A stretch of DNA of 64,000 nt from Humisphaera borealis (GTDB lineage: Bacteria > Planctomycetota > Phycisphaerae > Tepidisphaerales > Tepidisphaeraceae), in contig NZ_CP063458.1 in the NCBI RefSeq assembly GCF_015169395.1, forward strand, positions 6,200,001-6,264,000, given 5' to 3'. Below, one piece after another: positions 49,926 through 58,795 of this stretch (within the stretch, counting starts at the first letter, position 1; each line of letters opens with the position of its first letter). Under the pieces are notes generated by a model that made no database searches, was not told where the DNA came from, and saw nothing but the letters and a program-made list of their open reading frames with translations. Made by a program: the position numbers and the translations under genes.

Positions 49926-50885
49926 TCAGCCTGCCATGTGCGACCCGGCCTGGCGGACGTTGTCCGGCAGCGAGTGGTCGATCATGTCTCCCGCGCCAAG
50001 GCTCATATCGTCCTTGCCGTGGTGGGAGTGGGCATGGTCGTCGTGGTCCTCGTGCTCGTGCACGGTGAGCTGACCGATGAACAGCGACGTCAGGAAGGTG
50101 AACAGGTACGCTTGCAGGAAGGCGACGAACACTTCGAGGCACATGATCGCGGTCGCGCCGATCACAGACACCACGCCGACGCCCATGCCCATGCCCCAGC
50201 GGATCTCGCCGCTGGCACTGACGAACGCCGCGGATACGAAGCCGATCAGCACCGCCAGCAGCACGTGGCCGGCGACCATGTTGGCGAACAAACGAATCGC
50301 CAGCGCGAACGGCTTGACGAACATGCCGATGATTTCGACCGGGATCAGGATCGGCGCCATGTAGATGGGCGCGCCGCCCGTGAAATGCTTCAGGTAGTTC
50401 ACCAGGCCGTTGGCCCGAATGCCCGACACCTGCGTGACCACGAACGACACGGCCGCCAAAGCGCCGGTCACATAGATATTTCCGGTGGCGGTCCCGCCGA
50501 TGCCGTGACCGCCGAACACCTGGCCGGTCAGCTGGGCGAGCGGAAGCAGGCCGAGCAGGTTATTGATCAGGATGAAGAAGAACAGCGTCCAAAGGTAGGG
50601 AATGAACTTGTTGGTGTTCTCGGCCAGCACCGGGCGGGCAATGTCTTCCCGGACGTAAATGAGCAGGGCTTCGAAGAAGTTGCGGGTGCCGGTGGGGACC
50701 AGTTCGCCGGAGCGGTAGCGGCGGGTGAGCTTGGGGAAGACCAGCAGCATGATCGCCGCCGTCAGGAACAGCATGAACATGTGGCTGCTGAACCAGTTGC
50801 CGATCAACGGATGGTCGACGACGTGGCTGAGCGGATCGTCGCCCGCGGCCAGCGGCAAGGTAAGAATGTTGGAGAGTGATGCCAT
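49926..50885 (-). CDS. atpB: ATP synthase F0 subunit a with His-rich C-terminal tail
   Basis: 319 residues. Five to six membrane helices; the essential Arg lies in FALAIRLFANMVAGH, with the partner helix CLEVFVAFLQAYLFTFLTSLFIG. It forms the ion channel against the c ring. After the last helix there is an unusual tail of about 45 residues rich in His/Asp (HEHEDHDDHAHSHHGKDD). The ATG stands four bases from the end of a REPIN-like element, so the element provides the leader of this gene; no normal ribosome site is seen between them. Confidence 0.94.
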   Translation of the reverse strand: MASLSNILTLPLAAGDDPLSHVVDHPLIGNWFSSHMFMLFLTAAIMLLVFPKLTRRYRSGELVPTGTRNFFEALLIYVREDIARPVLAENTNKFIPYLWTLFFFILINNLLGLLPLAQLTGQVFGGHGIGGTATGNIYVTGALAAVSFVVTQVSGIRANGLVNYLKHFTGGAPIYMAPILIPVEIIGMFVKPFALAIRLFANMVAGHVLLAVLIGFVSAAFVSASGEIRWGMGMGVGVVSVIGATAIMCLEVFVAFLQAYLFTFLTSLFIGQLTVHEHEDHDDHAHSHHGKDDMSLGAGDMIDHSLPDNVRQAGSHMAG

Positions 50886-50889
50886 TGTT

Positions 50890-50977
50890 GTAGGGTCCGC
50901 CTTGGCGGACCAATCAGGCTTTCTCGCGCTTCGATCGATTCACGTCCACATGACAGGTCCGCCAAGGCGAACCCTAC
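50890..50977. repeat. GTAG-headed double-hairpin element between atpI and atpB
   Basis: The left end is GTAG followed by GGTCCGCC, TT, GGCGGACC (50890-50911); the right end is its inverted copy ending CCCTAC (50956-50977), with one mismatch. It fills the whole gap between the two genes: on the minus strand CCCTAC stands four bases before the atpB ATG, and the TAG stop of atpI (50974-50976) lies inside the other end. Confidence 0.92.
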
Positions 50978-51417
50978 TTCATCGTCCACGTTGCCGCCGC
51001 AACGACCAGCGATTCGGCCGCCAGCACAGTCACATAAAAGACGGCCATCAGCAGCAGCGTGGGCGTCTGCGGGTAGCCGCCGGCGTGAACCGCCAGCATC
51101 GCTCCGCCGATACTCACTGCCAGCCGCACACCCATCGCCAGGAAGTACCCGGCGACGGCGGCATTCAGCGTCCGCCGAACACCCCACAGCAGGGGGATGA
51201 GCGACAGGGCCGACGCCAAGGCCGAGACCACGCCTGCGGCGATGAGGCCGCGCGTCCAATCCGGCTTCTGCACCAGCGTCAGGATCGCCAGGATCGAGGC
51301 GCCGGTGACGAGCAGTGCTCCGACCACCGCAACCACCACCCGGCGAGCCGTCGCCCGCGGCATGGCCGGCGATTGCCCGGCGGTGACGAAGGCGAACATA
51401 CTGGTCAGACTCGGCAT
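50974..51417 (-). CDS. atpI: AtpI-like membrane protein (ATP synthase accessory)
   Basis: 147 residues from ATG 51417. Four membrane segments (VVVAVVGALLVTGASILAILTLV; GLIAAGVVSALASALSLIPLLWG; AAVAGYFLAMGVRLAVSIGGAML; TLLLMAVFYVTVLAAESLVV) in the pattern of AtpI/subunit I, which helps assemble the c ring. Its stop codon lies in the repeat element 50890-50977. It starts 14 bases after the atpZ stop. Confidence 0.8.
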   Translation of the reverse strand: MPSLTSMFAFVTAGQSPAMPRATARRVVVAVVGALLVTGASILAILTLVQKPDWTRGLIAAGVVSALASALSLIPLLWGVRRTLNAAVAGYFLAMGVRLAVSIGGAMLAVHAGGYPQTPTLLLMAVFYVTVLAAESLVVAAATWTMK

Positions 51418-51431
51418 TCGGCGGTTCCGAA

Positions 51432-51737
51432 TCACATCATCTTCCGGGCGGCCTTGATCAGGCTCCAAAGGCCGCTGGTGAACCCGAGGGCACAACCCGC
51501 GATCAGTAGCCACGGCCCGGTCGCGAACTTCTTATCCAGCCACCAGCCGAGCCATGCGAACAACCCGAAGGCGACGATAAACTCGATCCCGACACCCGCC
51601 AGCCGATGCCAGGTCGCCAATTCTTCCGACGACTGCTGGCTCTCGCGGTGCGGGTCTGGCGTCGCCTTTAACAGGTCGTCGGCGTGAGCGCCGGCGTCTT
51701 TTTTTTCTGATTCAGGAGGCCGCGGTGACTCCGCCAT
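51432..51737 (-). CDS. atpZ: AtpZ-like membrane protein (ATP synthase accessory)
   Basis: 101 residues from ATG 51737, with GGAGG four bases upstream. A Glu/Asp/Lys-rich N-terminus, then two membrane helices, ELATWHRLAGVGIEFIVAFGLFAWLGWWLDKKFATGPWLLIAGCALGFTSG, matching the AtpZ/AtpI family (Mg2+/Ca2+ transport or assembly helper). First gene of the operon. The longer frame to 51941 covers the promoter region and is not used. Confidence 0.83.
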   Translation of the reverse strand: MAESPRPPESEKKDAGAHADDLLKATPDPHRESQQSSEELATWHRLAGVGIEFIVAFGLFAWLGWWLDKKFATGPWLLIAGCALGFTSGLWSLIKAARKMM

Positions 51738-51890
51738 ACCGCCTCCGCCGTCTTCCCACGAGCCCGTTATCACTCGTTTTTGCAGTGAAAACACCGACTT
51801 CGTGAAATTTCGCACAAAGTTACGCGCAACCCATCGACCGTGCAAGTCACGTCGGGCAAAAACACCGCCCGCTCCGGTCAAGGGGGCGAC

Positions 51891-51919
51891 AGAGTAGTGG
51901 CGGGTAGGGGAGAGGTCAA
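51891..51919 (-). promoter_or_regulatory. Candidate ATP synthase operon promoter
   Basis: On the minus strand TTGACC (51919-51914) and TACTCT (51896-51891) are 17 bases apart, about 155 bases before the atpZ ATG. A second weaker pair lies closer to the gene, so this choice is tentative. Confidence 0.3.
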
Positions 51920-52002
51920 GGCGACATCTCTTCATGAACATTTCGCTTCATTCTCAGTGACCCAAACAAACCGACTTAGCAACATATTGGAATGGATGGA
52001 GG

Positions 52003-52132
52003 CAGTAGTCAGGGTGACTTGGAAACACCGAGTCGCAGTTTTCTGCCTTCTGACTACTGACTACTGACTACTGACTACTGACTACTGACTACTGACTACT
52101 GACTACTGACGACTGACGACTACCGCCTACCG
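52003..52132 (+). repeat. CTGACTA tandem heptamer array
   Basis: A short inverted arm (CAGTAGTCAG, 52003-52012) is followed, from about 52050, by roughly ten tandem copies of CTGACTA running to about 52110 and ending in diverged units. It looks like an AGTAGGC-type palindrome whose right arm has expanded by tandem duplication. It ends just before the ATG at 52134. Confidence 0.8.
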
Positions 52133-52133
52133 C

Positions 52134-54008
52134 ATGCGATTCACTACACTCTGCCCGATGCCGGGTCCGCGGTCACTTCTTGTATTGCTCCTCTTCTGCG
52201 CCACCGGGGTCTTTCTGACCGGAATCCAGTGGGGTCTGCCCTCGCGCGATGCCGACCGGTATCTCTTTGGCGACAAGACGCCTTGGACCGGTCCGCAGGT
52301 GCAGATGCTCGCCGATCTGGGGTCGGCAACGCCATGGGACGATCCCAGCCGGGGCGCGGACGTTGACGCCAATCCGCTTCGAAAGGCGTTGCAGCTGCGC
52401 AAGCAGATCGACCTCCACGCCGCGACGATCTCGACCTCTCAGCCCGCCTCGCAACCGTCCACCGAGTCGTCCACCGAGTCGCCCGCGACCGTTCCCGTCC
52501 GATCGGGCGATGCCCCTCAATCGACGGCGGCTGTCGTGGAGTCTCAGGTCGAATCGGGCGGAATCGTCGTCAATTCCACCGACTCGGCCCGCGCCGAGAT
52601 CGTCCGTCGATACCGGCTCTTCTCCCATCAGCCCGACGAGTTCATCACCTTCGCCGCGCTGGCCAAAATGCGCCCGGCGAACTTCGACTTCGACCCGCGC
52701 CTTTACCAGTACGGCGGCCTTTGGGTCTACCCCGTGGGCCTGCTGCTGAAAGTCGCTTCGGTCGTGGGGTACGTCGATCTCCGCGGCGGCGGCGGGGGAC
52801 TGAGCTACTACCTCGATCACCCAGACGCCTTCGGCCGGTTTTATGTCGTCGCCCGTTTGTATAGCGCGTTCTGGGGCGTCATCGGGGCCTGGGCGCTGTT
52901 TGCGATCGTTCGCCGGATTACCGCCAGCCAGTGGGCCGCGTTTGCTGCCGGTCTGCTCTTTGTCATCATGCCCGTCGTCGTCAACGCCGCTCATGAAGCC
53001 AAGCCCCACCTGGCCGGGTTCACCCTCACGCTGCTGGCGGTGCTCGCCGCGGCGAGCTACGTGGAAACCGGCAAACTCTCGCACGCGATCGGCACCGGCG
53101 TCGTCTGCGGCCTGGCACTGGGCATGGTGCTATCAGCATTGCCGGTCTTCGCAATCCTGCCGCTGATGGTCCTGCTCCGGCCGATGTCCTGGGGCGACCG
53201 CGGCCGGGTCGCCATCTTCGCCGGGCTCGTCGGTCTGCTGGCCTATGCCTTGACCAACCCCTACGTCGCCGTCCACCTGCTCCGCGGCGGCGGGGCGTTG
53301 CAATCGAACCTGGGCAACTCCAAGGCGTTCTACGACATTCATTCGCCCGTCGAAGGGGTCATCAATGTCGCCCGGCTCATCATCGTCGGCACCAGCCCCG
53401 CCCTGGCAATCGCGGGGGCGCTCGGCACCGTTATCCTTGGTGTTCGCGCCGTGCGGACCCGCCGCGAAACATCACCCCAGGCCGTCCGCCGACGTGCCCA
53501 CGGCCTTCTGCTTGCCGGCCCTGCGATACTGACGGCGATCCAATGGTCATTGGTCGGCGCGGGAAAGCCCGGCGAGTTCGGCCGATTCTTGCTGACGACC
53601 GACGTCTTCCTCGCCGTCGAAGCGGTGGTCCTCATTCAGACGTACGCGCGAAACAAAATCGCCGCCTCGTTGCTGTTTAGTGTGGTGGCCGTCCAGACGT
53701 CGCTGCGCGGGACCTCGTACATCGCCGGCTTCGTCCGCGATAGTGGTGCGCCGACCAGCCGAGACCTCGCGGCGGAGCAGATCGATCAGGCGAGTAAGTC
53801 CGGCGCGCGGCGCATCGTTCTCGCCGCCGAGCCCGCCCCCTACGCAATCCCGCCGATGAACCTGTGGGCCTGGGAGATGGTCGTCCCCCCCAGCGGGCAG
53901 ACGGCGGCGTCGGTCGCCCGACCGGGCGACCGGGTGGTGGAGGCATTGGAAGGGCAAACGCCAATCAGTTGGGCGGATAAGCCGATCGACGTCCGCACGG
54001 CAAAGTGA
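52134..54008 (+). CDS. GT-C fold (GT39/ArnT-like) membrane glycosyltransferase
   Basis: 624 residues. An N-terminal membrane helix is followed by a large hydrophilic loop (about 40-165) that includes GLPSRDADRYLFGDK with acidic residues of the GT-C active site; next come HQPDEFITFAALAKMRPANFDFDPRLYQYGG and PVGLLL, and 9-10 more membrane helices. The C-terminal soluble part has RIVLAAEPAPYAIPPMNLWAWEM. The layout suits transfer of a sugar or lipid-linked group in the envelope; the donor is unknown. Its ATG follows a heptamer repeat array without a strong ribosome site. Confidence 0.68.
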   Translation: MRFTTLCPMPGPRSLLVLLLFCATGVFLTGIQWGLPSRDADRYLFGDKTPWTGPQVQMLADLGSATPWDDPSRGADVDANPLRKALQLRKQIDLHAATISTSQPASQPSTESSTESPATVPVRSGDAPQSTAAVVESQVESGGIVVNSTDSARAEIVRRYRLFSHQPDEFITFAALAKMRPANFDFDPRLYQYGGLWVYPVGLLLKVASVVGYVDLRGGGGGLSYYLDHPDAFGRFYVVARLYSAFWGVIGAWALFAIVRRITASQWAAFAAGLLFVIMPVVVNAAHEAKPHLAGFTLTLLAVLAAASYVETGKLSHAIGTGVVCGLALGMVLSALPVFAILPLMVLLRPMSWGDRGRVAIFAGLVGLLAYALTNPYVAVHLLRGGGALQSNLGNSKAFYDIHSPVEGVINVARLIIVGTSPALAIAGALGTVILGVRAVRTRRETSPQAVRRRAHGLLLAGPAILTAIQWSLVGAGKPGEFGRFLLTTDVFLAVEAVVLIQTYARNKIAASLLFSVVAVQTSLRGTSYIAGFVRDSGAPTSRDLAAEQIDQASKSGARRIVLAAEPAPYAIPPMNLWAWEMVVPPSGQTAASVARPGDRVVEALEGQTPISWADKPIDVRTAK

Positions 54009-54329
54009 TTGTCGCGCACGCGGGTGTATGCACGGGCCCATCCGCTCGGCCGCCGCTGTGACAGGTTAAACTCCCCCTTTCTGCTCACACTTGCTGTTCC
54101 GAATTCGCCGAAGCCACTCTAGAATGCCCGGACTTGGAAGTTCGCGCCCGCCATGCGCTGTTTGTTCGGAGGACCCTGGCGGCGCATTCGTTTTATTCGT
54201 TGGCACGTTCCGGCAGGTTCCGCCTGCCTCGGCCGCGACTCGTCGCGGCACCCGGTTTAGGTTCGGCAACCGTCGCCCGCATGCTCGTGTGGCGTGCTGA
54301 CTGTACGGACCGGGACCGAAGGAGACACC
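54009..54329. other. Intergenic region upstream of the GspE-like gene
   Basis: About 320 bases. Two hairpins are visible near 54212-54250 (GGCAGGTTCCGCCTGCC and GCCGCGACTCGTCGCGGC). No terminator with a T-run and no gene seen. GAAGGAGAC just before 54330 is the ribosome site of the next gene. Confidence 0.45.
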
Positions 54330-56255
54330 ATGGCGCTTCATTCGTTGACCGACGCCCTGACACCCGTGCTCGCCGAGATCGTCAGCGGCGGCGGGTACGT
54401 CAGCATTTTCAAGTCGGTCGTGCTGATCGGCATCCTGCTGCTGTGGTGCAAGCTGCTGGCCTGGGCCAGCACCGACGCCAAGGCGGCTCACCTTTCGCAG
54501 GCCGCGTTCAACATCGGCAACCTCGTCGGCCTGATCGCCGCCTACGCGATCGTCTTCCTGGTGCCGCTCTCGTTCTGGCTGATCGTGCCGATCGTCCTGC
54601 TGATCATGGCGGGCGAAGTCGCGGTCTACCTTCGTGCCCGCAACAAGGTCGCCGGCCTGTCCGACCTCAAGCAGCAGTGGGACGACTACAAGAAGGGCAT
54701 GAAGCGGGCCAAGAAAAGCGATACCCCCGGTGCCGTGCAGCTGATCGCCAAGAGCGGTCCACTGCCGGTTCCCGAAGGTGAATCCCCCGACCGGCCCGCC
54801 TACGACGCGGCACAGTTGGCGCTGGGCGACGCATTGAAGAAGGGTGCCGACCAGATCGACATCTCCCCCTCGGCCGAGGGAATGAAGGTCAAGTACATCG
54901 TCGATTGCGTGTCGTACGACCTCCCGGCTGTGCTCGACGCCGCCGCCGGCCCTGCCGCGATCAGCTACATCAAGGCGGCCGCCGGCATGAACGTCGACGA
55001 GAAGCGCAAACCCCAGACCGGCACGATGAAGCTGACGGTCGAAGGAGGCGAGAAGCGCGACATCAAGCTGCAGTCCGCCGGCACGACGGCCGGCGAGTTC
55101 ATTCGCCTGATGGTCAACTCCGCCAAGCGGCACAGCCGCAAGATGCCGGAGTTGGGGTTCAGCGAAGCGCAGATGAAGGTCATCAAGGAGTCCATCGCCG
55201 ACCGTTCGGGCGTGGTGCTGTTGTGCACCCCCAAGGGGCAGGGACTGACCCAGCTCATGTACGGCGTGATGCGCGGCCACGACGCGTTCATGGAACACAT
55301 GCACTCCATCGAGCGCGATCCGCCGGAAACGATCGAAGGGCTCACGCCCAACGTGCTGGCCGCCAATGCCACCCCCGACGAAGAAGCGGCGAAGGTCGAC
55401 TGGGTCGGCAGCCAGGACGCCGACGTCATCATGATGGACCGCATGGAGAGCCCCAAGTCGGCCGCGTCGGCGATTCGGTACATCACCGAGAGCGAAAGGC
55501 CGCGTCGGCTTTACGTCGGGATGCGAGCCGGCTCGACCGCCGAGGCGATCGAACAGTGGCGCAAACTGCTCGGAACCGAGGGTCAGGCGCAGGGGATGGC
55601 AGTCCTGAAGATGGTGATCTGCGGCCGCGTCCTGCGGAAGCTTTGTGCGGCGTGCAAGGAGTCGTACACGCCGGACCCCAACACGCTCCGCAAACTGAAC
55701 ATGAATCCCGAGAAGGTCTCGACGCTGTTCAAGGCGCGCGAGACACCGCTTCGCGACCCCAAGGGCAACGCGATTCCCTGCGAGTTCTGCAAAGACCTGC
55801 GGTTCACGGGCCGGACCGGTGTGTTTGAAGTGCTGGTCGTGACGGATGAGATTCGCGCCGCGATCGCCGCCGACGGCGGAAAGCCCGGCAGCAACTTCAA
55901 GACCGCGTTTCGCAAGGGCAAGAACCGTTACCTTCAGGAAGAGGCGCTCGGGCTGGTCGAATCCGGCGATACGAGCGTGCAGGAAGTACTTCGGGTGCTT
56001 CGCCCGCCGGAGGAAGCCGCCCGCCCGGCGGCCGCCCCGGCAGCCCGTCCGGCCCAGCGTCCGGCCGCCGCCCCTGGCGCACCCAAACCCGCCGGCACAC
56101 CCAGGCCGGCCGGGACTGCAGCCGCACCGGCGGCACCTGGTGCGCGTCCCGCGGCAGCACCGGGAGCACGCCCACCCGCCGCACAGGGTGCTCGCCCGCC
56201 CGCCGCGCCGGGCAGCACGCCACGTCCGCCGACGTCGCGCCCCAAATCGGGCTGA
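54330..56255 (+). CDS. GspE/PilB-family protein with membrane N-terminus and degenerate P-loop
   Basis: 641 residues from ATG 54330, with GGAG six bases upstream. Two to three membrane helices (about 25-105), then a domain like the N2/ATPase part of type II secretion and type IV pilus ATPases. The Walker A region reads CTPKGQGLTQLMYG, where GPTGSGKTTTLY is expected: the essential Lys is L306. The Asp box and Walker B (DADVIMMDRMESPKSA) are also changed. The four-Cys zinc site is kept (LCAACKE, PCEFCKD) and RTGVFEVL follows. The C-terminus is a Pro/Ala-rich tail (about 565-641). Probably a non-hydrolysing structural homologue in an envelope complex. Confidence 0.75.
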   Translation: MALHSLTDALTPVLAEIVSGGGYVSIFKSVVLIGILLLWCKLLAWASTDAKAAHLSQAAFNIGNLVGLIAAYAIVFLVPLSFWLIVPIVLLIMAGEVAVYLRARNKVAGLSDLKQQWDDYKKGMKRAKKSDTPGAVQLIAKSGPLPVPEGESPDRPAYDAAQLALGDALKKGADQIDISPSAEGMKVKYIVDCVSYDLPAVLDAAAGPAAISYIKAAAGMNVDEKRKPQTGTMKLTVEGGEKRDIKLQSAGTTAGEFIRLMVNSAKRHSRKMPELGFSEAQMKVIKESIADRSGVVLLCTPKGQGLTQLMYGVMRGHDAFMEHMHSIERDPPETIEGLTPNVLAANATPDEEAAKVDWVGSQDADVIMMDRMESPKSAASAIRYITESERPRRLYVGMRAGSTAEAIEQWRKLLGTEGQAQGMAVLKMVICGRVLRKLCAACKESYTPDPNTLRKLNMNPEKVSTLFKARETPLRDPKGNAIPCEFCKDLRFTGRTGVFEVLVVTDEIRAAIAADGGKPGSNFKTAFRKGKNRYLQEEALGLVESGDTSVQEVLRVLRPPEEAARPAAAPAARPAQRPAAAPGAPKPAGTPRPAGTAAAPAAPGARPAAAPGARPPAAQGARPPAAPGSTPRPPTSRPKSG

Positions 56256-56367
56256 TGTCAGCCTCGCCGCACCCGCGATTCGCCGCGGCCGGCAACCGTG
56301 ACCAACGCTTTCGTTCCGACCGATTTCCGTTCCGGCGTCGCCAAACGCCTTACCGCGAGCAATCGCC

Positions 56368-58686
56368 ATGATGTTTCTAATCTTCCTCGGGCTCGTCATC
56401 CTTGCCGTGGCATTCTTCCATTACACGCAGGGGTTCTTCAGTGCGACCATCAGCGCGATCCTCTGCATCTTCGCGGCGGTGCTGTCCATCAGCTACCACG
56501 AGGTCATCGTCGAGAAGTACCTCGGCGGTGCGATGGCCAGCTCGGCGCACGGTGCAGTGGTCCTGGTGCTGTTTGCCCTGATCTACCTGGTGTGCCGGCT
56601 CGTCTTCGACAAGCTCATCCCGGGCAACGTCACGCTGCCGTCCGGTGCCGACAAGGCGGGGGCCGCCGTCATGGGCATCGTCGCTGGATTCTTCGCCGCC
56701 GGCCTCTGTGCCTTTGCGGCACAGAGCATGGGCTTTAAGCCGGCCCTGATGGGCTACGCCCGCCTCGCCTACGAAGAAGACCGCGACGCCACCATTCCGC
56801 AGGAGGGCGGCGGCCGCAATGTCTCGCTCCACATGCACGACTCGATCAACTCGACCGAGCCTCTGCACCTGGCCGCGGAAGTGGACCAGAAAAAGCTCAT
56901 CGTCCCCGCGGACGACATCCTGATCGACATGATCCAGAGCCTCAGCGACGGCGGCGCACTGGCGTCGCGCCCGCTGGCGTCGATCCATCCGAACTGGCTC
57001 AACGAGATGTTCGGGCAGCGCCTGGGCATGCAGGCGGCGGCGAACCGCATCGCGATGAACAAGCCCGACGGAACCCAGACCGACGTCATCGCGATCCCCG
57101 GTACTGAACAGTACAAGGACGCCGGCATCTACTGGCTCGACAAGCAGCTTCCCCAGAAAGTGCACGAGTACGAGACCATCGCCCGCGCCCAGCGCGACAA
57201 GCTCTTCCCCAAGGCCAACCCCAAGCTCGACCCGAGCAAGATCATCCTCATCTTCCGTGTCTACTTCGGCGAGAAGGCCCGCGACAACAAGGACAACATC
57301 ATCCGCCTGAGCATGGGCGCAATCCGACTGGTCGCACAAAAGAAGGTTACCGGCACAGACGGGTACCAGTGGACCAACTACCACCCGCTGGGCACGATCG
57401 AGGAGGGCGTCGAGTTCTGGTTTAACCGGGCCGACGACTTCCTGTTCATCGACGACCGCACGCAGGACGCGAACGTCAAGGACAAGGGCATTGACCTGGT
57501 CTTCCAGGTCGAGAAAGACGGGTTCCTGAAATCCAGCAAGGTCACCGACCCCACTCAGACTGTTATCGCCGATGGCACGTTCATCGAGGTCAAGCGGATG
57601 GCCCGCGTGGACCTCAGCGGCCAGCCCATCCTGCCGATGGCGAAGCTGAAGCCGAACAAGGCCGTTCAGGTCATGCGCAAGACCCTGGTCAAGAAGCCGC
57701 CGAAGGTCTTCAACCCGGCCCAGCCCGCCGACACCGCCGAGACGATCACACAGAAGCTGGTCGGCAAGTGGGAAGCCGGCACCGACGACGGCGGCAAGCT
57801 CCTGATGACGGTGGACCAGGTCCGCATGGAGATGGTCACGCTCGACCCCAGCGGCAAGGAAGCCGTCCGCACCCCCGGCAACTGGAAGATCGTTGCGAGC
57901 GATTCAGGCTTCCAGCTCGAGCATAGCGGGGCGGCCGGGACGAAGGTCTTCAACGATAAGTACGGCATTACCTTCCCGTCCGACAACGAAGTACTGCTGG
58001 AGAACGGGGAGAAAGGGTTCAGCAAGCAGTTCAACCGGCAGGGTGCGGCGCCGCAGCCGTCGGACAATCCGCCGCCGACCACGCCAACGCCCCCGACCAC
58101 ACCGCAGCCCGCGCCCCCGACAACGCCCGCGCCGCCGCCCGCTGCCGCCAAGGCCGATACCAGCCTGACCGTCGTGGAACTGATCGAAAACCGCAAGTTC
58201 TACGCCCCGGTACGCATCGCCGACGGCAGCACCGGCGAGGTGAAGGTGGAAGGCGGATCGGTGACTCTCGAAGACGGCAAGATCAAGGCGATCAACCTGG
58301 CGCCGGTCACCCCCGAGAAGCTCAACGCCGGCACCGGCGAACCGCTGAACCAGCTCGTCGCCGAAACCGGTTCGATCATGGTGCAGCTCGAGTGCACGCC
58401 GGGTGCCGGCAACGGCTGGGCCTGGAAGGATAAGGTCGAGCAGATCACCGTCGCCGACAAGACCGGCAAGAAGTATCGCCCGGTCGGCGTGTGGGCACTG
58501 GTCAACGGCGGAACGGAGATCGTCGCCCGCTACAACGCCGACGGCACCGTCAGCCTCGCCGACTTCACGCCGGCCGGTCCGCCGACCAAGATCTATTTCG
58601 CGTACGTCATCCCCGAAGACCAGCAGGTCACAAAGGTGGATGTGGGCAACGCGCCGCTGAAGGCGTTTAACCCGCCGGTGCCATAG
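56368..58686 (+). CDS. CvpA-like membrane protein with large C-terminal region
   Basis: 772 residues. Residues 1-125 have four membrane helices and the CvpA-like pattern (LVILAVAFFHYTQGFFSATISAILCIFAAVLSISYHE ... SGADKAGAAVMGIVAGFFAAGL). The rest is soluble: a mixed region to about 450, a lipocalin-like block (LVGKWEAGTDDGGKLLMTVDQVRMEMV), a Pro/Thr linker (about 570-590) and a beta-rich C-terminal domain. CvpA proteins are linked to export and envelope stress. It follows the GspE-like gene (112 bases) and precedes a PDZ protein; the three likely form one operon. Confidence 0.65.
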   Translation: MMFLIFLGLVILAVAFFHYTQGFFSATISAILCIFAAVLSISYHEVIVEKYLGGAMASSAHGAVVLVLFALIYLVCRLVFDKLIPGNVTLPSGADKAGAAVMGIVAGFFAAGLCAFAAQSMGFKPALMGYARLAYEEDRDATIPQEGGGRNVSLHMHDSINSTEPLHLAAEVDQKKLIVPADDILIDMIQSLSDGGALASRPLASIHPNWLNEMFGQRLGMQAAANRIAMNKPDGTQTDVIAIPGTEQYKDAGIYWLDKQLPQKVHEYETIARAQRDKLFPKANPKLDPSKIILIFRVYFGEKARDNKDNIIRLSMGAIRLVAQKKVTGTDGYQWTNYHPLGTIEEGVEFWFNRADDFLFIDDRTQDANVKDKGIDLVFQVEKDGFLKSSKVTDPTQTVIADGTFIEVKRMARVDLSGQPILPMAKLKPNKAVQVMRKTLVKKPPKVFNPAQPADTAETITQKLVGKWEAGTDDGGKLLMTVDQVRMEMVTLDPSGKEAVRTPGNWKIVASDSGFQLEHSGAAGTKVFNDKYGITFPSDNEVLLENGEKGFSKQFNRQGAAPQPSDNPPPTTPTPPTTPQPAPPTTPAPPPAAAKADTSLTVVELIENRKFYAPVRIADGSTGEVKVEGGSVTLEDGKIKAINLAPVTPEKLNAGTGEPLNQLVAETGSIMVQLECTPGAGNGWAWKDKVEQITVADKTGKKYRPVGVWALVNGGTEIVARYNADGTVSLADFTPAGPPTKIYFAYVIPEDQQVTKVDVGNAPLKAFNPPVP

Positions 58687-58795
58687 TCGAATGTCGAATG
58701 TCGATCGCTGATTGTGGATCCGAGTCACTCGTCGGGTTCACGATCAGCGATCGACCGTCATCAATCGACGCTCACCCTCCAACCAAGGACTCCCC

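Larger units (their letters stand above)
51738..52133. other. Intergenic region upstream of the ATP synthase operon
   Basis: About 400 bases. The left half should hold the operon promoter; the right half is a heptamer repeat array (52003-52132). No gene supported. Confidence 0.5.

Noticed and set aside
52050-52110. CTGACTA array as a CRISPR array
   Set aside because: Units are 7 bases and directly tandem with no spacers; no cas genes nearby.
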